Shown here: positions 1 through 12,490 of the stretch, in pieces
How positions within the stretch are numbered: position 1 is the first letter of the stretch
Layout: the number at the start of each line of letters is the position of its first letter
Assembly (NCBI GenBank): GCA_019636015.1
Contig: JAHBYJ010000001.1
Location: 1,984,001-2,048,000, forward strand
Direction: 5' to 3'
DNA from: Parvibaculaceae bacterium
GTDB taxonomy: Bacteria > Pseudomonadota > Alphaproteobacteria > Parvibaculales > Parvibaculaceae
Length of the DNA: 64,000 nt
The notes under the pieces: generated by a model
Told to the model about the DNA's origin: nothing
Database searches by the model: none
Seen by the model: only the letters and a program-made list of their open reading frames with translations
Made by a program: the position numbers and the translations under genes

Positions 1-259
1 TCCTGCGGCGAGCCCGCAAAAGCCCCTGATGGCGCCGTGGCTATGGAGCCGGTTTCCTGACGCAGGGGGGCGAAATCCGCCGTTCCGGCCCCTATATACG
101 TTGCGCTAGTGTTCTGAACCGTCCATTTACCGAATCGGACTATTCAGTTTCATGCGGTATTGCATGGGAATTCCGCCCTCGCGCCCTTTGCAGGGAGGCG
201 GCGCTCCCTGCTAAACATGGCCGAAGGTCCCCGAACCGTCCGTCGCCCCAGGAGAGACA
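1..259. other. Left-edge region upstream of clpP, no assignable gene
   Basis: No complete gene is visible. One plus-strand frame is open from the window edge to a TGA at 58-60, and another is open to a TAG at about 109; either could be the tail of an upstream gene (tig often precedes clpP in alphaproteobacteria), but 19-36 codons are too few to identify it. The remainder should hold the clpP promoter. CCTATATACG at 91-100 matches the alphaproteobacterial heat-shock -10 pattern CYTATnTnnG, but no CTTG -35 lies at the right distance. Confidence 0.4.
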
Positions 260-889
260 ATGAAAGACCCCATCGATACCTATATGAACCTCGTGCCGAT
301 GGTGGTCGAGCAGACCAACCGGGGTGAGCGCGCCTATGACATTTTCTCGCGCCTGCTGAAGGAACACATCATCTTCGTTGCAGGCCCCGTCGAGGACGGC
401 ATGGCGATGCTCGTCACGGCGCAGCTTCTTTTCCTCGAGGCGGAGAATCCGAAAAAGGAAATCTCCATGTACATCAACTCGCCGGGCGGCGTGGTGACGT
501 CGGGCCTCGCGATCTACGATACGATGCAGCACATCCGCCCGCCCGTTGCGACGGTCTGCATGGGTCAGGCGGCGTCCATGGGCTCGCTGCTGCTGGCCGC
601 GGGCGAAAAGGGCATGCGCCACGCGCTCCCCAATTCCCGCATCATGGTGCATCAGCCTTCGGGCGGATTTCAGGGGCAGGCGACGGATATCGAAATCCAC
701 GCGCGTGAAACCATTGCGATTCGCCAGCGCCTGAACGAGATCTATGTGAAGCACACCGGACAGAGCATGAAGTCCATTGAAGACGCGCTCGAGCGCGACA
801 ACTTCATGAGTCCGGAACGCGCCAAGGAGTTCGGCATCGTCGACCATGTCGGCGTCGAGCGCCCGGCGGAAGGCGCGAAAAAGGGCTGA
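260..889 (+). CDS. clpP: ATP-dependent Clp protease proteolytic subunit ClpP
   Basis: Serine peptidase that forms the barrel-shaped proteolytic core; with ClpX it degrades unfolded and tagged proteins in the cytoplasm. The 209-residue product has the normal ClpP length. The catalytic triad is visible: Ser106 in GQAASMGS, His131 in MVHQPSGG and Asp180 in LERDNF, with spacing identical to the E. coli enzyme. The ATG has a purine-rich site (CAGGAGAG) just upstream. clpX follows after 318 bp on the same strand; that gap contains a weak terminator-like hairpin, so clpX probably also has its own promoter. The family identification is secure. Confidence 0.98.
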   Translation: MKDPIDTYMNLVPMVVEQTNRGERAYDIFSRLLKEHIIFVAGPVEDGMAMLVTAQLLFLEAENPKKEISMYINSPGGVVTSGLAIYDTMQHIRPPVATVCMGQAASMGSLLLAAGEKGMRHALPNSRIMVHQPSGGFQGQATDIEIHARETIAIRQRLNEIYVKHTGQSMKSIEDALERDNFMSPERAKEFGIVDHVGVERPAEGAKKG

Positions 890-1207
890 AACACGCGCAG
901 CTCTGCCCGAACTGGGGCAAATTTGCCACCGGACAAGGCGCAATCTGCACAAGATTCGGGCCGTTAACGCGCGGGGAACCGCGGTTTTCTGGCTCGTGCG
1001 GGACGGCGGCGCGGGTAATCAAATATTGATCCCCGCGCGAATAACATGCTCGTATGGCGTAGGGGTGACGGATTTCGGCATCCGTTTTGGCTGCCGGGCG
1101 TATATCAGTTGGGTTCCTTGATCGGGACCCGTACGGCAGGCACGGTTGGTGCATCGGAATCTAGCCAGGCATTTCCGGCCCGGCCTGTGGGTGACTAAGG
1201 AGTTTCT
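890..1207 (+). other. clpP-clpX intergenic region
   Basis: This 318-bp stretch has no convincing gene. It holds a small GC hairpin followed by TTTT at 970-988 and, near its right end, the clpX ribosome-binding site (AAGGAG at 1198-1203). A clpX promoter is expected here, but I see no unambiguous -35/-10 pair. Confidence 0.4.
969..989 (+). terminator. Weak intrinsic terminator after clpP
   Basis: CGCGG (970-974) pairs with CCGCG (979-983) around a GGAA loop and is followed by GTTTT. The stem has only 5 bp, so it may give partial termination and leave some readthrough into clpX. Confidence 0.4.
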
Positions 1208-2473
1208 ATGAGCAAGGTGAGCGGCGGCGACTCCAAGAACACGCTCTACTGTTCCTTCTGCGGCAAGAGCCAGCATGAGGTCAGGAAGCTGATCGCGGGA
1301 CCGACCGTCTTTATCTGCGATGAGTGCGTCGAACTCTGCATGGACATCATTCGCGAGGAGAACAAGTCCTCGCTGGTGAAGTCGCGTGACGGCGTTCCCT
1401 CGCCGCAGGAAATCTGCGGTGTGCTGGACGATTATGTCATCGGCCAGAAGCATGCGAAGCGCGTGCTCTCTGTCGCGGTGCATAACCACTACAAGCGCCT
1501 CAATCACGCCGCGAAGAACAACGACGTTGAGCTGGCGAAGTCCAACATCCTGCTGATCGGCCCGACCGGTTGCGGCAAGACGCTGCTCGCGCAGACGCTC
1601 GCCCGCATTCTCGATGTGCCCTTCACCATGGCCGATGCGACGACGCTCACCGAAGCCGGCTATGTCGGCGAAGACGTCGAGAACATCATCCTGAAGCTGC
1701 TCCAGGCTGCCGACTACAATGTCGAGCGCGCGCAGCGCGGCATCGTCTACATCGACGAGGTCGACAAGATCAGCCGCAAGTCCGACAACCCGTCGATCAC
1801 GCGCGACGTGTCGGGCGAGGGCGTACAGCAGGCCCTGCTGAAGATCATGGAAGGCACCGTCGCCTCGGTTCCGCCGCAGGGCGGCCGCAAGCATCCGCAG
1901 CAGGAATTCCTGCAGGTGGACACGACGAACATCCTGTTCATCTGCGGCGGCGCCTTTGCCGGCCTCGAAAAGATCATCGGCCAGCGCGGCCGCGGCGCGG
2001 GCATCGGTTTCGGCGCCAAGGTGAAGGATGTCGAGGAACGCCGCACGGGCGACGTGCTGAAGGACCTCGAGCCCGAAGACCTGCTGAAATTCGGCCTGAT
2101 TCCGGAATTCGTCGGCCGCATGCCGGTCCTGGCGACGCTGGAGGACCTCGACGAGGAAGCGCTCGTGACCATTCTCACCCAGCCGAAGAACGCGCTGGTG
2201 AAGCAGTATGAGCGTTTGTTTGAAATGGAAAATGTGAAACTCACCTTTTCCGAGGAGGCCCTGCGCGGCGTGGCCCGCAAGGCGATCGAGCGCAAGACGG
2301 GCGCCCGCGGCCTGCGTTCCATTCTGGAAGCGATCCTGCTCGACACCATGTTCGACCTGCCGACGCTGGAAGGCGTCGAGGAAGTCGTCATCAGCGCCGA
2401 GGTGGTCGAGGGCAAGGCCCGTCCGCTCTACATCTATGCGGAGCGCCAGGGCGACGTCGGCACCAGCGCCTGA
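1208..2473 (+). CDS. clpX: ATP-dependent Clp protease ATP-binding subunit ClpX
   Basis: AAA+ unfoldase that feeds substrates to ClpP. The 421-residue protein has all family hallmarks in order: an N-terminal C4 zinc finger (Cys15, Cys18, Cys37, Cys40), Walker A GPTGCGKT at 118-125, the GYVG pore loop at 151-154, Walker B ending in DE at about 183-184, the IGF loop that docks on ClpP at 266-268, and a sensor-2 GARGLRS motif near residue 360. The ATG start has AAGGAG at ideal spacing. A strong terminator follows the stop codon. Confidence 0.98.
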   Translation: MSKVSGGDSKNTLYCSFCGKSQHEVRKLIAGPTVFICDECVELCMDIIREENKSSLVKSRDGVPSPQEICGVLDDYVIGQKHAKRVLSVAVHNHYKRLNHAAKNNDVELAKSNILLIGPTGCGKTLLAQTLARILDVPFTMADATTLTEAGYVGEDVENIILKLLQAADYNVERAQRGIVYIDEVDKISRKSDNPSITRDVSGEGVQQALLKIMEGTVASVPPQGGRKHPQQEFLQVDTTNILFICGGAFAGLEKIIGQRGRGAGIGFGAKVKDVEERRTGDVLKDLEPEDLLKFGLIPEFVGRMPVLATLEDLDEEALVTILTQPKNALVKQYERLFEMENVKLTFSEEALRGVARKAIERKTGARGLRSILEAILLDTMFDLPTLEGVEEVVISAEVVEGKARPLYIYAERQGDVGTSA

Positions 2474-2521
2474 CGCAGCGGCAGAAACAGGCGGAAACCT
2501 CGTGTTTCCGGAGATTTGAAG

Positions 2522-2561
2522 GTGGCCTTGAAAGCGGAAGCTTTCGGGGCCATTTTCTTTT
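2522..2561 (+). terminator. Intrinsic terminator of clpX
   Basis: A 13-bp stem with two G-T wobbles (2523-2535 with 2540-2552), closed by a GGAA tetraloop, is followed by TTTTCTTTT. It lies about 50 nt past the clpX stop and separates clpX from lon. Confidence 0.8.
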
Positions 2562-2767
2562 CAACCAGCAGGCCCACCGGAAGCCGCGCCTGACGGGGAC
2601 GAAAAAAGCTCCACAGCTATTCGCCCCGGAACCTGCGATAGCGGGGCGGGAAACCGCCGAATCCCTCTATCCTGACAAGCGGCCGGCAGATCAGCATTCA
2701 TTCAGATTCGAATGTTAGGCTGTCCCTCGCGGTGGGCGGCAGACATTTGTAAGGCAGGTACCCGAGC

Positions 2768-5215
<2,448 letters not shown>

Positions 5216-5250
5216 GTGCCATAATTTGTGGCAAAGCGGCAAAACATGTG

Positions 5251-5279
5251 AAACGGGAGCCACTTGGCTCCCGTTTTTC
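5251..5279 (+). terminator. Intrinsic terminator of lon
   Basis: An 11-bp perfect stem (5251-5261 with 5266-5276), a 4-nt ACTT loop and a T-run within and after the stem, 36 nt downstream of the lon stop codon. Confidence 0.85.
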
Positions 5280-5325
5280 ATGTCCGCAACGCCTGAATTT
5301 TCCGCAGAAATCCTTAGATTTTACT

Positions 5326-5355
5326 TTGACCCCCCCTTTTGCCGACGGGTAGACT
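5326..5355 (+). promoter_or_regulatory. Probable sigma70-type promoter of hup
   Basis: TTGACC (5326-5331) and TAGACT (5350-5355) are separated by 18 bp, about 58 nt upstream of the hup start codon. The transcript leader would contain two small hairpins (5351-5364 and 5368-5385). Confidence 0.5.
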
Positions 5356-5412
5356 CCCGAGTCTCAAGGGAATCCTTGGATTCCCGCCATCGCATCTGGA
5401 GAGGGGCCTCAC

Positions 5413-5688
5413 GTGAACAAGAACGATCTGATAGCAGAAGTGGCGGACCGGAGCGGCCTGTCCAAGGCCGATGCGACCAAGGCTGTCGACTATGTCTTCG
5501 ATATCATCACGGCCTCGCTGAAGAAGGGCGAAGAGGTCCGGCTGGTGGGCTTCGGCACGTTCAATGTGTCGAGCCGTGCCGCCACGGAGGGCCGCAACCC
5601 GCGTACCGGCGAGACCATTCAGATTCCCGCGTCGAAGCAGCCGAAGTTCAAGGCCGGCAAGGGCCTGAAGGATGCCGTGAACAGCTGA
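5413..5688 (+). CDS. hup: DNA-binding protein HU
   Basis: Small histone-like protein that bends and compacts DNA as a dimer. The 91 residues match HU length. The dimerisation core GFGTF is at 46-50, and the DNA-intercalating arm carries RNPRTGE at 61-67 with the key proline at 63. The start is GTG, preceded by GGAGAGGGG. The position directly after lon, with its own promoter and terminator, is the standard alphaproteobacterial arrangement. HU, rather than an IHF subunit, is favoured by the lon neighbourhood and overall sequence. Confidence 0.95.
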   Translation: MNKNDLIAEVADRSGLSKADATKAVDYVFDIITASLKKGEEVRLVGFGTFNVSSRAATEGRNPRTGETIQIPASKQPKFKAGKGLKDAVNS

Positions 5689-5721
5689 GTTTCGCGCGGC
5701 GCGTAAGCGGAATTTCACAGG

Positions 5722-5753
5722 GGCCGGCTGCCCGCCCGGGCAGGCCGGCCTTT
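5722..5753 (+). terminator. Intrinsic terminator of hup
   Basis: A long GC stem (GGCCGGC-TGCCCG pairing with CGGGCA-GCCGGCC, one bulged G) followed by a short T-run. It also lies at the 3' end of the convergent MFS gene, so it may work for both strands. Confidence 0.65.
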
Positions 5754-5758
5754 GTGCG

Positions 5759-7099
5759 TCAGAGCGTCCGTTCGGGTTCGGCCGGGGTGCTGCTGTCCGG
5801 ATCGTCCACCGCGCGCGGATCGAGCTCGGTCGGTAGTGGTTGCACCTGCGCCACCGGCACGGCCACGAAGTCCGTCCGCTGCGCCTCGGTAAGGGCGGGT
5901 GTGGTCGCAATGCGCCAGACCGTGTAGCCGGCAAAGGCCAGGTGAACGATCGCCGTGAAGACGAAGATCGACGCCATGCCGAACGTGCCGACGCCGATCG
6001 AGGCCGCCGTCGGACCGATGATGGACCCTACGGAAAAGACGATCAGCAGCCCGCCCGACACGGCCACGAAATTCTCGTTCTGCGCATGGTCGTTCATATG
6101 GGCGACCACGACCGAATAAAGCGTGAGTGCGGACACGCCGAACACGAAGCCCGCGATCAGCACCAGTTCGCGGATGCCGCTGCCGCCCGCCAGCGCAAGC
6201 GCGATCTCGCCGAGCGCCGCGCCCAGCGATATGGCTACGATCACGCGGCGCCTGTCCATCCGGTCCGAGAGCCGCCCGATGGGCCACTGCGCCAGCGCCG
6301 CCCCGATAATGGCCGCCGACATGAAAAGCGCGATGCCGCTCGTATCGAGCCCGCTCTCCGCGGCGTAAAGCGGTGCCAGCGTCCAGAACGGTGCATTGGC
6401 AAGCCCCACCACGAATGATCCCACCAGTCCGACAGGCGACAATGCGTAAAGCGCCTTGATGTCGATGCGCGCGCTCTGGATCGGCATGGGCTGGACGGAG
6501 GTCGTCATCGCCACGGGGACGAGCGCCACGGAGGTGAAAATCGAGCCGACGGCAAAGAGCACGAAGCCTGCAGGGTCCGCCGTGTTCAGCAGGAACTGGC
6601 CGACCGTGAGCGCCGAGAAATTGACGATGAGATAGGCCGAGAAAAGCCGCCCGCGTGTCTCGTTCGTGGACTGCTCGTTGAGCCAGCTTTCGATCACCAT
6701 ATAGAGACCGGCAAAGCAGAAACCTGTGAGAACGCGTAAAAGCGACCAGATCAGGGGATCTGCCGTCAGCGCATGAATGAGCGGCGCGGCGGCGGCCACG
6801 CCGCAAAACGTCGCAAAGGCGCGAATATGTCCGGCCCGGCGCACGAGATGGGGCGTCGCGATGCAGCCCACCAGGAAGCCTGCGAAATAGACGCTGCCGA
6901 TCATACCGACCGTGGTCGGCAGGAACCCCTCGATGCCGGCGCGAATCGGAATCAGCGTGCCCAGCATGCCATTGCCCGTCAGCAGGATGCCGGTGGCAAG
7001 AAGCAGTGAGAAAACGGGTGCGATCGTGCGGGGCAAGGGAACACCCGTTGTCGTGAGCGAAAAGGCCGTCCGGCCAAGATTGCGGGTTTGATATGGCAA
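5759..7099 (-). CDS. MFS transporter
   Basis: Polytopic inner-membrane protein of about 446 residues with twelve predicted hydrophobic spans in two six-helix halves. It contains major-facilitator elements such as GRLSDRMDRR in the loop between helices 2 and 3 of the second half. The overall look is that of the YcaD/UMF-type exporters, but the substrate cannot be inferred. The start is uncertain: the longest frame begins with TTG at 7099, and another TTG at 7036 (about 21 codons downstream) would begin the protein just before the first membrane span (RTIAPVFSLLLATG). Neither has a strong ribosome-binding site. It is convergent with hup and stands alone. Confidence 0.85.
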   Translation of the reverse strand: MPYQTRNLGRTAFSLTTTGVPLPRTIAPVFSLLLATGILLTGNGMLGTLIPIRAGIEGFLPTTVGMIGSVYFAGFLVGCIATPHLVRRAGHIRAFATFCGVAAAAPLIHALTADPLIWSLLRVLTGFCFAGLYMVIESWLNEQSTNETRGRLFSAYLIVNFSALTVGQFLLNTADPAGFVLFAVGSIFTSVALVPVAMTTSVQPMPIQSARIDIKALYALSPVGLVGSFVVGLANAPFWTLAPLYAAESGLDTSGIALFMSAAIIGAALAQWPIGRLSDRMDRRRVIVAISLGAALGEIALALAGGSGIRELVLIAGFVFGVSALTLYSVVVAHMNDHAQNENFVAVSGGLLIVFSVGSIIGPTAASIGVGTFGMASIFVFTAIVHLAFAGYTVWRIATTPALTEAQRTDFVAVPVAQVQPLPTELDPRAVDDPDSSTPAEPERTL

Positions 7100-7168
7100 T
7101 GCAATGGCGCCCGCAGGGTTCCATTTGCAAAGGACCGGGCCATCCGATAGATGGAACGCGCCGGAGAA

Positions 7169-7244
7169 GGGCGGTTAGCTCAGTTGGTAGAGCGCCTCGT
7201 TTACACCGAGGATGTCGGGAGTTCGAGTCTCTCACCGCCCACCA
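7169..7244 (+). tRNA. tRNA-Val (anticodon TAC)
   Basis: A 76-nt cloverleaf: acceptor GGGCGGT (7169-7175) pairs with ACCGCCC (7234-7240), followed by discriminator A and an encoded CCA. The D arm contains AGCTCAGTTGGTAGAGC. The anticodon stem CCTCG/CGAGG encloses loop TTTACAC with anticodon TAC at 7202-7204. The T arm has GTTCGAGTC. Confidence 0.97.
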
Positions 7245-7247
7245 GCC

Positions 7248-7330
7248 TTCGCTCGCGCAGCGAGTGAGGGCTGCCGCGCCGAAGCCCGAAGGGCGAAGGC
7301 GGGTCTCTCCGCCGCGAGCTACGGCTCGGC
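7248..7330 (+). repeat. Cluster of three hairpins between the tRNA genes
   Basis: Immediately after tRNA-Val come (i) a 9-bp stem-loop at 7248-7268 (CTCGC-GCA-GCGAG core), (ii) a hairpin at 7277-7301 in which CGCC and GCCC pair with GGGC and GGCG, separated by symmetrical GAA/GAA internal bulges and a GAA loop, and (iii) a CGAGC/GCTCG stem at 7315-7328. There is no T-run after the first, so they look like structured spacer or processing signals rather than classical terminators. No coding sequence is apparent. Confidence 0.4.
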
Positions 7331-7450
7331 AAGCCAGCCGCCGAATAAGCCCGCTGAAATCCTTGCATCTCCCCGCGCCGATGCGCCTTGACAGGGCGGG
7401 TGCCTTGGCTTACGAACCGCGCACCTTCAGACGGCGCGTCCGTCGGCGAA

Positions 7451-7527
<77 letters not shown>

Positions 7528-7659
7528 TCTTTCTCCAAATCATGGGTCTGATGTCCCGCCCGCGCCTGCTGCGAGGGCGGGCGCGAGTATTGTTCGGAAG
7601 CTCTCGCAACAGCAGATAAAACAAAGGCTTTCTGCGTTCGACAATTCGCCGCCGAGCCT

Positions 7660-7687
7660 TTGATTTTGCAAATGCGAGGGATATACT
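7660..7687 (+). promoter_or_regulatory. Probable promoter of the nuo operon
   Basis: TTGATT (7660-7665) and TATACT (7682-7687) with 16-bp spacing, about 118 nt upstream of nuoA and downstream of tRNA-Asp. This is the best -35/-10 pair in the 277-bp gap. Confidence 0.5.
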
Positions 7688-7804
7688 GCGCGCCGAATTG
7701 GGGGCTTGTTGGGGACGACCTCTCGTCCGGTTTGCGCGCCCGCGCGAACGATGCGGCAGCCCTTGCCCGCGCGTCCCGGACCGGGACCATGTGAGGAAAG
7801 TTCG

Positions 7805-8170
7805 ATGGAAGACCTGCTGCTCGAGTACCTGCCCATACTTGTCTTTATGGGCCTGTCTCTCGTCGTGGGTCTTGCTCTCCTGATCGCACCTTTCGTCGTC
7901 GCGCCATCGAAGCCCGATCCCGAAAAGCTCGCTGCCTATGAATGCGGCTTCGACGCTTTCGACGATGCGCGCATGAAGTTCGACGTGAAATATTATCTCG
8001 TCGCGATTCTCTTCATCATCTTCGACCTCGAAGTGGCCTTCCTCTTCCCCTGGGCGGTCGCGCTCGGCGATGTCGGGCTCTTCGGCTTCTGGTCGATGAT
8101 GGTGTTCCTGGCCGTCCTCACGATCGGCTTCACCTACGAATGGCGGAAGGGTGCTCTGGAATGGGAGTGA
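7805..8170 (+). CDS. nuoA: NADH-quinone oxidoreductase subunit A
   Basis: Membrane-arm subunit at the junction with the peripheral arm of complex I. The 121-residue protein has three transmembrane helices and the conserved loop [22 protein letters not shown] in two parts around residues 44-66. The ATG at 7805 (after GAGGAAAG) was chosen because upstream in-frame codons are not family-like. It is the first gene of a 14-gene operon and overlaps nuoB by 10 bp. Confidence 0.95.
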   Translation: MEDLLLEYLPILVFMGLSLVVGLALLIAPFVVAPSKPDPEKLAAYECGFDAFDDARMKFDVKYYLVAILFIIFDLEVAFLFPWAVALGDVGLFGFWSMMVFLAVLTIGFTYEWRKGALEWE

Positions 8171-8736
8171 CGAACCCCGACAAGGTGATCTCCAACACGC
8201 CGGGCGTCGTGGAGCGCGAAACCGCGCCCGCCGGCTGGCAGGACGACGCCTTCTTCCGCCAGGCGTCCGACGAACTGGCCGACAAGGGCTTCGTGCTGAC
8301 GACGGTCGATGATCTCATCACCTGGTCGCGCACCGGCTCGCTCATGTGGATGACCTTCGGTCTCGCCTGCTGCGCCGTCGAGATGATGCAGACCTCGATG
8401 CCGCGCTACGACGCCGAGCGCTTCGGCGTCGCGCCCCGCGCGAGCCCCCGTCAGTCCGACGTGATGATCGTCGCCGGTACGCTGACCAACAAGATGGCCC
8501 CCGCGCTCCGCAAGGTCTACGACCAGATGCCGGAGCCGCGTTACGTCATCTCCATGGGCTCCTGCGCCAATGGCGGCGGCTACTATCACTATTCCTACTC
8601 CGTGGTGCGCGGCTGCGACCGGATCGTCCCGGTCGATGTCTATGTGCCCGGCTGCCCGCCCACCGCCGAGGCGCTGCTCTATGGCATCCTCGCGCTCCAG
8701 AAGAAGATTCGGCGGACGGGCACGCTCGACCGCTGA
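8161..8736 (+). CDS. nuoB: NADH-quinone oxidoreductase subunit B
   Basis: Carries the terminal [4Fe-4S] cluster N2 that reduces quinone. The 191-residue protein has the expected ligands: adjacent Cys70 and Cys71 in [10 protein letters not shown], Cys135 in GSCANGGG and Cys165 in GCPPTAEA. The ATG lies inside the end of nuoA (10-bp overlap), which implies translational coupling. Confidence 0.97.
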   Translation: MGVTNPDKVISNTPGVVERETAPAGWQDDAFFRQASDELADKGFVLTTVDDLITWSRTGSLMWMTFGLACCAVEMMQTSMPRYDAERFGVAPRASPRQSDVMIVAGTLTNKMAPALRKVYDQMPEPRYVISMGSCANGGGYYHYSYSVVRGCDRIVPVDVYVPGCPPTAEALLYGILALQKKIRRTGTLDR

Positions 8737-8795
8737 TTTCCAACAAACGGGCATTGCCGCGCGGCATGCCGCTACCGGGTTTCGAGACCGTACAG

Positions 8796-9398
8796 ATGGA
8801 CGAGAGTCTGAAAGAACTTGGCGAGCACATCTCCGGCATGCTCCAGGAGTCGGTGCTTGGCTTCGAGGTCGCTTACGGCGAACTCACGGTTCGCGCTCAC
8901 GCGCCTGCCATCGCGCGCGTGCTGAAATTCCTGCGCGACGATCCGGCTTGCCGCTTCTCGACCCTGATCGACATCACCGGCGTCGACTATCCGCAGCGCT
9001 CGCAGCGCTTCGATGTCGTCTATCACCTGCTCTCGATGTACCAGAACCACCGCATCCGCGTTGCCATCATGACCGATGAGGAAACGGCGGTACCGAGCGT
9101 CGTCTCCGTCTTCCCTGCCGCGAACTGGTATGAGCGCGAAACCTTCGACATGTATGGCGTGCTCTTTTCCGGCCATCCGGACCTGCGCCGTATCCTCACC
9201 GACTATGGGTTCAACGGCTATCCGCTGCGCAAGGACTTCCCGCTCACGGGCTATGTCGAGGTGCGCTACGACGACGATGCGAAGCGGGTCATTTATGAGC
9301 CGGTGAAGCTCGTGCAGGAATTCCGCAACTTCGATTTCATGAGCCCTTGGGAAGGCGCGGAATATCTGCTGCCGGGCGACGAAAAGGCGGAGGGCTGA
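8796..9398 (+). CDS. nuoC: NADH-quinone oxidoreductase subunit C
   Basis: Peripheral-arm connecting subunit (30-kDa family) that packs against NuoD. From the ATG at 8796 (MDESLKELG) it is 200 residues; an alternative ATG at 8766 would add ten residues that do not look family-like. The 30-kDa signature region [22 protein letters not shown] is present around residues 110-132. nuoC and nuoD are separate genes here, as usual in alphaproteobacteria, rather than fused as in E. coli. Confidence 0.95.
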   Translation: MDESLKELGEHISGMLQESVLGFEVAYGELTVRAHAPAIARVLKFLRDDPACRFSTLIDITGVDYPQRSQRFDVVYHLLSMYQNHRIRVAIMTDEETAVPSVVSVFPAANWYERETFDMYGVLFSGHPDLRRILTDYGFNGYPLRKDFPLTGYVEVRYDDDAKRVIYEPVKLVQEFRNFDFMSPWEGAEYLLPGDEKAEG

Positions 9399-9402
9399 TC
9401 CG

Positions 9403-10581
9403 ATGGCCGAACAGGAACTCCGCAATTACCATCTGAATTTCGGGCCGCAGCATCCCGCCGCCCACGGCGTGCTCCGCCTCGTGCTGGAACTCGACGGCGA
9501 AGTGGTCGAGCGCGTCGACCCGCATATCGGCCTGCTTCATCGCGGCACCGAAAAGCTCATCGAGCACAAGACCTACCTCCAGGCGACGCCCTACTTCGAC
9601 CGCCTCGACTATGTGGCGCCGATGAATCAGGAGCACGCCTTCGTGCTCGCCGCCGAAAAGCTGCTCGGCCTCGAAGTGCCGCGCCGCGGCCAGTTCATTC
9701 GTGTTCTCTATTCCGAAATCGGCCGCATCCTCGCCCATCTGCTGAACGTCACCACGCAGGCGCTGGACGTCGGCGCGCTCACGCCGCCGCTCTGGGGCTT
9801 CGAGGAACGCGAAAAGCTGATGATCTTCTATGAGCGCGCCTCCGGTGCCCGCCTGCACGCGAACTACTTCCGCGTCGGCGGCGTGCATCGCGACCTGCCG
9901 CCGAAGCTGCTCGAAGACATCTACAATTTCTGCGATCCCTGCGCGCAAGTGCTGGACGATCTCGAAAGCCTTCTGACCGGCAACCGCATCTTCAAGCAGC
10001 GCAACGTCGATATCGGCGTCGTGTCGCAGCAGGAAGCGCTCGAATGGGGTTTCACCGGCGTCATGGTGCGCGGCTCGGGCATGGCCTGGGATCTGCGCCG
10101 CTCGCAGCCCTATGAAGTCTATTCGGAACTCGATTTCGACATTCCGGTCGGCAAGAACGGCGATTGCTACGATCGCTATCTCATCCGCATGGAAGAGATG
10201 CGCCAGTCGCTGCGCATCATGAAGCAGTGCATCGAGATGATGCCGGGCGGGCCCGTGCATGCCGAGGACGGCAAGGTCGTGCCGCCGTCCCGCGCCGAGA
10301 TGAAGCGTTCCATGGAAGCGCTCATCCATCACTTCAAGCTTTACACCGAGGGCTATCACGTCCCCGCTGGCGAGGTTTATGCCGCCGTCGAAGCGCCGAA
10401 GGGCGAATTCGGCGTCTATCTCGTCTCGGACGGCAGCAACAAACCCTACAAGTGCAAGATCCGCGCGCCGGGCTATGCCCATCTCCAGGCGATGGATCAT
10501 CTCTGCAAGGGGCACATGCTGGCAGACGTGGCCGCCATTCTCGGTTCCATCGATATCGTGTTCGGAGAGGTGGACCGGTGA
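9403..10581 (+). CDS. nuoD: NADH-quinone oxidoreductase subunit D
   Basis: 49-kDa-type subunit that forms the quinone pocket together with NuoB. It has 392 residues. The N-terminal signature [13 protein letters not shown] (about 13-25) and the hydrogenase-related histidines are present, as is [10 protein letters not shown]. It starts 4 bp after nuoC, and its TGA overlaps the GTG of nuoE. Confidence 0.97.
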   Translation: MAEQELRNYHLNFGPQHPAAHGVLRLVLELDGEVVERVDPHIGLLHRGTEKLIEHKTYLQATPYFDRLDYVAPMNQEHAFVLAAEKLLGLEVPRRGQFIRVLYSEIGRILAHLLNVTTQALDVGALTPPLWGFEEREKLMIFYERASGARLHANYFRVGGVHRDLPPKLLEDIYNFCDPCAQVLDDLESLLTGNRIFKQRNVDIGVVSQQEALEWGFTGVMVRGSGMAWDLRRSQPYEVYSELDFDIPVGKNGDCYDRYLIRMEEMRQSLRIMKQCIEMMPGGPVHAEDGKVVPPSRAEMKRSMEALIHHFKLYTEGYHVPAGEVYAAVEAPKGEFGVYLVSDGSNKPYKCKIRAPGYAHLQAMDHLCKGHMLADVAAILGSIDIVFGEVDR

Positions 10582-11201
10582 GCGTCAGGCGTCTCGATCC
10601 CAATCAGCCCGCGAGCTTCGCCTTCACGGCGGAAAATCTCGACTGGGCGAAAAAGCAGATCGCGAAATATCCGCAAGGCAAGCAGGCCTCGGCCATCATT
10701 CCGCTGTTCTGGCGCGCGCAGGAGCAGCATGACGGCTGGCTGCCCGAGCCCGCGATCCGCTATGTCGCCGAAATGCTGGGCATGGATTACATCCGCGCCC
10801 TCGAAGTCGCGACCTTCTACACGATGTTCAATCTCTCGCCGGTTGGCGAGCATTTCGTGCAGCTCTGCGGCACCACGCCCTGCTGGCTACGCGGTGCGGA
10901 CGAGCTGAAGGAAGTCTGCCGCAAGCATATCGGCCCGGAAAAGACCGTCAGCGCCGACGGCAAATTCTCCTGGATGGAGGTCGAATGCCTCGGCGCCTGC
11001 GTCAACGCGCCGATGGTGCAGATCAATGCCGATTTCTTCGAGGATCTCGATGCCGCCTCGCTTGAGCGCGTGCTGACCGATCTTCGCGCCGGCAGGCAAG
11101 TGAAGCCCGGTCCGCAGAACGAGCGTCATGCCTCCGAGCCCATTGGCGGACTGACGAGCCTGACGAATGTCGGTCAGCCGGAGACGGGTGGGAGCAACTG
11201 A
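10578..11201 (+). CDS. nuoE: NADH-quinone oxidoreductase subunit E
   Basis: 24-kDa thioredoxin-like subunit of the NADH dehydrogenase module, carrying the [2Fe-2S] cluster N1a. The four ligands are Cys97 and Cys102 (CGTTPC) and Cys137 and Cys141 (CLGAC). The start is a GTG overlapping the nuoD stop (GTGA). The 207-residue product is longer than E. coli NuoE because of a roughly 30-residue polar C-terminal tail, a common alphaproteobacterial trait. Confidence 0.96.
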   Translation: MSVRRLDPNQPASFAFTAENLDWAKKQIAKYPQGKQASAIIPLFWRAQEQHDGWLPEPAIRYVAEMLGMDYIRALEVATFYTMFNLSPVGEHFVQLCGTTPCWLRGADELKEVCRKHIGPEKTVSADGKFSWMEVECLGACVNAPMVQINADFFEDLDAASLERVLTDLRAGRQVKPGPQNERHASEPIGGLTSLTNVGQPETGGSN

Positions 11202-12487
11202 TGCTTGAAGACAAGGACAGGATTTTCACCAATCTCTACGGGCTTCATGACTGGCGCCTCGCCGCTGCGCGCAAGCGCGGCGACTGGGACGGCACGGCCG
11301 ATATCATCGCCAAGGGCCGCGACTGGATCATCGACGAGATGAAGAAGTCCGGCCTGCGCGGCCGTGGCGGCGCGGGCTTCCCGACCGGCCTCAAATGGTC
11401 CTTCATGCCGAAGGAGTCCGATGGCCGCCCGCACTATCTCGTGGTGAACGCGGACGAGTCCGAGCCAGGCACCTGCAAGGATCGCGACATCATGCGTCAC
11501 GATCCGCAGAAGCTCATCGAAGGCTGCCTCATCGCCTCCTTCGCGATGGGTGCCCATGCCTGCTACATCTATGTGCGCGGCGAATTCATCCGCGAGCGCG
11601 AGCAGCTTCAGGCCGCCGTCGACGAAGCCTATGAAGCGGGCCTTCTCGGCAAGAACGCGGCCGGCTCCGGCTGGGACTTCGATCTCTATGTCCATCACGG
11701 CGCGGGCGCCTACATCTGCGGCGAGGAAACGGCGCTCATCGAAAGCCTCGAGGGCAAGAAGGGCATGCCGCGCCTGAAGCCGCCATTCCCCGCGAATGTC
11801 GGCCTCTATGGCGCGCCCACCACCGTCAACAATGTGGAGTCGATCGCGGTCGCGCCGACGATCCTCCGTCGCGGCGCGACGTGGTTCGCGGGCCTCGGCC
11901 GTCCGAACAACACCGGCACCAAGCTCTTCTGCATATCGGGCCATGTGAACAAGCCCTGCAACGTCGAAGAGGAAATGGGCATCCCGCTGCGCGAGCTTCT
12001 GGAGAAGCATGCGGGCGGCGTGCGCGGCGGCTGGGACAATCTCCTCGCCGTGATCCCCGGCGGTTCTTCCGTGCCGCTCATTCCGAAATCCGTCTGCGAC
12101 GATGTGCTGATGGATTTCGACTCGCTGAAAGCCGTGCAGACCGGCCTCGGCACGGCGGCCGTCATCGTCATGGACAAGTCCACCGACATCATCAAGGCGA
12201 TCGCGCGCCTCTCGGCCTTCTACAAGCATGAGAGCTGCGGCCAGTGCACGCCCTGCCGCGAAGGCACGGGCTGGATGTGGCGCGTCATGGAGCGTCTCGT
12301 CGCGGGCGATGCGGAGGTCGAGGAAATCGACATGCTGCTCGACGTCACGAAGCGCGTCGAAGGACACACGATTTGCGCCCTCGGCGATGCCGCGGCCTGG
12401 CCCGTTCAGGGTCTCATCCGCCATTTCCGGGGCACGATTGAAGACCGCATCGCCGCGAAGCGCGGCGCGGCTCAGGCGGCGGAGTAG
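11201..12487 (+). CDS. nuoF: NADH-quinone oxidoreductase subunit F
   Basis: 51-kDa subunit that binds NADH and FMN and holds [4Fe-4S] cluster N3. Of 428 residues, the glycine-rich NADH region [13 protein letters not shown] lies near 55-65, and the cluster ligands are Cys346, Cys349 and Cys352 (CGQCTPC) plus Cys392. The ATG shares one base with the nuoE stop codon (TGATG). Confidence 0.97.
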   Translation: MLEDKDRIFTNLYGLHDWRLAAARKRGDWDGTADIIAKGRDWIIDEMKKSGLRGRGGAGFPTGLKWSFMPKESDGRPHYLVVNADESEPGTCKDRDIMRHDPQKLIEGCLIASFAMGAHACYIYVRGEFIREREQLQAAVDEAYEAGLLGKNAAGSGWDFDLYVHHGAGAYICGEETALIESLEGKKGMPRLKPPFPANVGLYGAPTTVNNVESIAVAPTILRRGATWFAGLGRPNNTGTKLFCISGHVNKPCNVEEEMGIPLRELLEKHAGGVRGGWDNLLAVIPGGSSVPLIPKSVCDDVLMDFDSLKAVQTGLGTAAVIVMDKSTDIIKAIARLSAFYKHESCGQCTPCREGTGWMWRVMERLVAGDAEVEEIDMLLDVTKRVEGHTICALGDAAAWPVQGLIRHFRGTIEDRIAAKRGAAQAAE

Positions 12488-12490
12488 GTC

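Noticed and set aside
91..100. Heat-shock sigma32 promoter for clpP
   Set aside because: The -10 match (CCTATATACG) is good, but no CTTG-type -35 lies 17-18 bp upstream, so I did not call a promoter.
5695..5708. Third copy of the four-hairpin element near the end of hup
   Set aside because: Only an 11-nt match (GGCGCGTAAGC) is shared; none of the hairpin architecture is present.
5715..7235. Longer minus-strand frame covering the MFS gene and running through tRNA-Val
   Set aside because: It is out of frame with the hydrophobic MFS protein and crosses a tRNA gene; its composition is not protein-like.
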